NCBI GenBank assembly: GCA_016200915.1
Contig: JACQDV010000061.1
Span: 1 to 62,691, forward strand
Direction of reading: 5' to 3'
DNA length: 62,691 nucleotides
Origin: Sphingobacteriales bacterium
Lineage (GTDB): Bacteria; Bacteroidota; Bacteroidia; Chitinophagales; Chitinophagaceae
Of this stretch, positions 61,276 through 62,691 are shown in pieces; within the stretch, counting starts at the first letter, position 1; each line of letters begins with the position of its first letter. The translations under genes were made by a program, and so were the position numbers. Below the pieces are notes generated by a model that saw only the letters and a program-made list of their open reading frames with translations, did not search any database and was not told the origin of the DNA.

Positions 61276-61596
61276 ATGAAAAAATTAAAATTAATTGCAA
61301 TGACCTTTATTTTATTTTCTTCTTTTTGCAAAAGGCAAGAAATAGTCGAAATTAAAGGAGAAGCACAAAATTTAAAGGAAGGTGCTGTGGTAATTTCAGA
61401 AAAAGATAAATATTTTTATTATTTAGACGGAATGTACAGATGGGAAGATAGTATTGTCGGAAAAAGAATAAAGGTGAAAGGGGTTCTTCTAATTAAAGAA
61501 ACCCCGCCAATAAAGCCCGGAGAACCACCTAAGCAACAAATTGGTGGAATAAAGCGGTTTATATTGACGCCGAAATGGGAGTTTATAAAAAAGTAA
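61276..61596 (+). CDS. Small lipoprotein, candidate immunity protein
   Basis: A 106-aa protein. MKKLKLIAMTFILFSSFC is a lipoprotein signal with Cys18 as the lipidation site, followed by a beta-rich OB-like domain (VEIKGEAQNLKEGAVVIS, VGKRIKVKGVLLIKE) and a Pro-rich loop (PPIKPGEPPK). It starts 15 bp after the toxin-like frame, where immunity genes usually lie. An envelope location would suit protection from a toxin that acts or passes there. No named family was recognised. Confidence 0.65.
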   Translation: MKKLKLIAMTFILFSSFCKRQEIVEIKGEAQNLKEGAVVISEKDKYFYYLDGMYRWEDSIVGKRIKVKGVLLIKETPPIKPGEPPKQQIGGIKRFILTPKWEFIKK

Positions 61597-61889
61597 CGTT
61601 TAAAAAGGTCTCGATCTCCTTCCTTTGCTCACATAAACACATGCCAGGTATCCCTCATAGCACTATACAGATAGCGCTATGAGGGTTGCTGCGGAAGACT
61701 TACCCGGTTCCACCTGGGAAAGCTCTTCCTTGCAATGCATCCCTGTCATGGTTTATGGCTGTAGTCAGTCGCCTTCGTCCACTGCTCCTAAAGCTGGATA
61801 ACGTATTCGCTCATCACTCATACCCAATCCATCTTCCGCAGTTCCTCCATCGTTCCCCGATGCTTCACGGCATCAGTAAAAGGTATGCT
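61597..61889. other. Gene-free GC-richer segment before the RAYT unit
   Basis: Nothing coding is credible here. The hairpin ccctcatagc/gctatgaggg (61651-61684) stands out, and the following 200 bp are clearly richer in C/G than the flanking cassettes. The frame at 61686-62117 is translated repeat DNA. Confidence 0.5.
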
Positions 61890-61953
61890 TCATTCCCAGC
61901 AACGTCTCCCCCGAGCCTGCGTGCCTGCCGGGACGTTGCGCCTTCGAAGACCT
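61890..61953. repeat. REP copy 1 (left inverted end of RAYT unit)
   Basis: A 64-bp unit starting tcattcccagcaacgtctcc and ending gccttcgaagacct. It can fold through gcaacgt/acgttgc. It is the reverse complement of 62628-62691 with a single mismatch. Confidence 0.92.
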
Positions 61954-62017
61954 CATTCCCAGCAACGTCTCCTCCCAGGCAAAGAGAGCAGGTAGGGACG
62001 TTGCGTCATCGGAGACA
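61953..62017. repeat. REP copy 2 (tandem, diverged middle)
   Basis: It shares tcattcccagcaacgtctcc and gggacgttgcg with copy 1 in the same orientation, but the central part is different (cccaggcaaagagagcaggt). It lies directly behind copy 1. Confidence 0.85.
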
Positions 62018-62038
62018 TAAAGCCCGTAACTTAGCTAT

Positions 62039-62629
62039 ATGCCAGTTAAACGAACCATACCATATAAATACGGTATCTATTCCATCACCTTCACCTGCTA
62101 TAACTGGTTGCCTTTAATTGAAATGACAAACGGATACGATATTGTCTATAACTGGTTTGATTATTTAAAGCAGCAGGGGCATTATATAACCGGCTATGTT
62201 ATTATGCCCAACCATGTGCATGTAATCATCGGTTTCCGGCAAACGAAACAGGATATTAATACCATAATTGGAAACGGCAAACGGTTTATGGCCTATGAAA
62301 TAATAAACCGTTTAAAAGCGAAAGGAGAGAATGAGTTGTTGCAAAAATTGGAACAAAATGTGGAAGCTTCCCGTAAGGCCAATAATAAAAAACATGAAGT
62401 ATGGGAATTATCATTTGACTGGAAGCAATGTGAAACACTGGATTTTATTATACAGAAATTGAATTATTTTCACCGTAATCCCTGTAAAGGTAAATGGGAG
62501 TTGTGCGTTAATGCCGTGGATTATGTTCACAGTTCGGCCCGGTATTATACAATGGGCCAACAGGGAATATATGAAGTTATCAACTGTGCAGATTTGCTGG
62601 AGATAGATTTGGGTAAAGAACAGGCATAG
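62039..62629 (+). CDS. REP-associated tyrosine transposase (RAYT)
   Basis: A 196-aa Y1/IS200-like HUH transposase. The metal-binding His59-Val-His61 lies in IMPNHVHVIIGF, and the candidate nucleophile Tyr143 in KLNYFHRNPCKGKW, with the family-typical DYVHSSARYY further on. Family knowledge: RAYT enzymes nick single-stranded REP hairpins and are thought to spread REPs without being mobile themselves. The gene is framed by inverted REP copies, and its stop codon lies inside the right copy. It has a usable ATG at 62039. Confidence 0.93.
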   Translation: MPVKRTIPYKYGIYSITFTCYNWLPLIEMTNGYDIVYNWFDYLKQQGHYITGYVIMPNHVHVIIGFRQTKQDINTIIGNGKRFMAYEIINRLKAKGENELLQKLEQNVEASRKANNKKHEVWELSFDWKQCETLDFIIQKLNYFHRNPCKGKWELCVNAVDYVHSSARYYTMGQQGIYEVINCADLLEIDLGKEQA

Positions 62630-62691
62630 GTCTTCGAAGGCGCAACGTCCCGACAGGCACGCAGGCTCGGGGGAGACGTTGCTGGGAATGA
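62628..62691. repeat. REP copy 3 (right inverted end of RAYT unit)
   Basis: A 64-bp unit from aggtcttcgaagg to cgttgctgggaatga at the window edge. It is inverted relative to copy 1 (63 of 64 identical after reverse complementing) and overlaps the RAYT stop codon by two bases. Confidence 0.92.

Noticed and set aside
61686-62117. A 143-aa frame before the RAYT gene
   Set aside because: It is Pro/Ser/Arg-rich, reads straight through the REP copies (repeating SFPATSPP) and overlaps the RAYT start; it is translated repeat DNA.

Overview
The window is a piece of a low-GC Bacteroidetes chromosome, most likely a member of the Chitinophagaceae or a close relative. The reasons are several: a T9SS type-B sorted surface protein with a gliding-motility-associated C-terminus; a Porin_10-type outer-membrane protein; HYC_CC_PP and DUF6266-type proteins; the futalosine menaquinone enzyme MqnA; TAnnTTTG-type promoter boxes close to several starts; a 47-nt type II-C style CRISPR repeat; and many short palindromic intergenic repeats. 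No ribosomal operon, cas gene or classical DDE insertion sequence was seen.

Layout. 1-1652: distal part of a CRISPR array, 21 identical 47-nt repeats with 29-31-nt spacers and a decayed last repeat. 1716-4599: a minus-strand heavy-metal/thiol operon (HYC_CC_PP protein, two HMA proteins, a barrel-like protein, a TlpA-like thioredoxin), followed by a Porin_10 gene. 6787-27741: mostly housekeeping genes (tRNA-Pro, M13 peptidase, DEAD-box helicase, rhomboid protease, tilS, etfBA, bifunctional nuclease, ispE, rocD, VIT transporter, glnS, tRNA-Cys, nucleoside phosphorylase, dapF, DinB-like, corA, NUDIX, queuosine-precursor transporter). 28115-42808: a surface-polysaccharide locus with five glycosyltransferases, a YfhO protein between two paralogous GT4 enzymes, two SDR sugar enzymes, an acyltransferase, FkbM and C-methyltransferases and a Wzx-type flippase. 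42764-52842: mqnA, purB, a 1344-aa T9SS-exported surface protein, yraN, a DUF6580-like membrane protein, GNAT, OsmC, csaA, ogt and a DUF6266 protein.

52843-62691 is an accessory region. It holds a lone tyrosine integrase and two orphan Rhs C-terminal cassettes, both cut at the same YYPFGLTM-type position. Each cassette is followed by a candidate immunity gene: a YwqK/MORN-like protein for the first and a small lipoprotein for the second. The second cassette carries its toxin domain in another frame behind an A9 run; that domain looks like a papain-fold/transglutaminase-like enzyme. Between the cassettes sits an integrative element with an XRE regulator, a collapsed primase-like gene, two overlapping tyrosine recombinases and about 0.75 kb of non-coding DNA packed with strong hairpins. 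The window ends with a REP-associated tyrosine transposase (RAYT) enclosed by near-perfect 64-bp inverted REP copies.

Themes. Short mobile palindromes are everywhere: between genes, as an inverted-repeat-bounded MITE-like element at 12273-12413, and translated in frame inside tilS (up to three insertions) and ispE. The CRISPR array records repeated acquisition from variants of the same phage genes. The accessory end looks like a storage site for swappable Rhs toxin tips, interleaved with recombinases and single-strand-foldable DNA.
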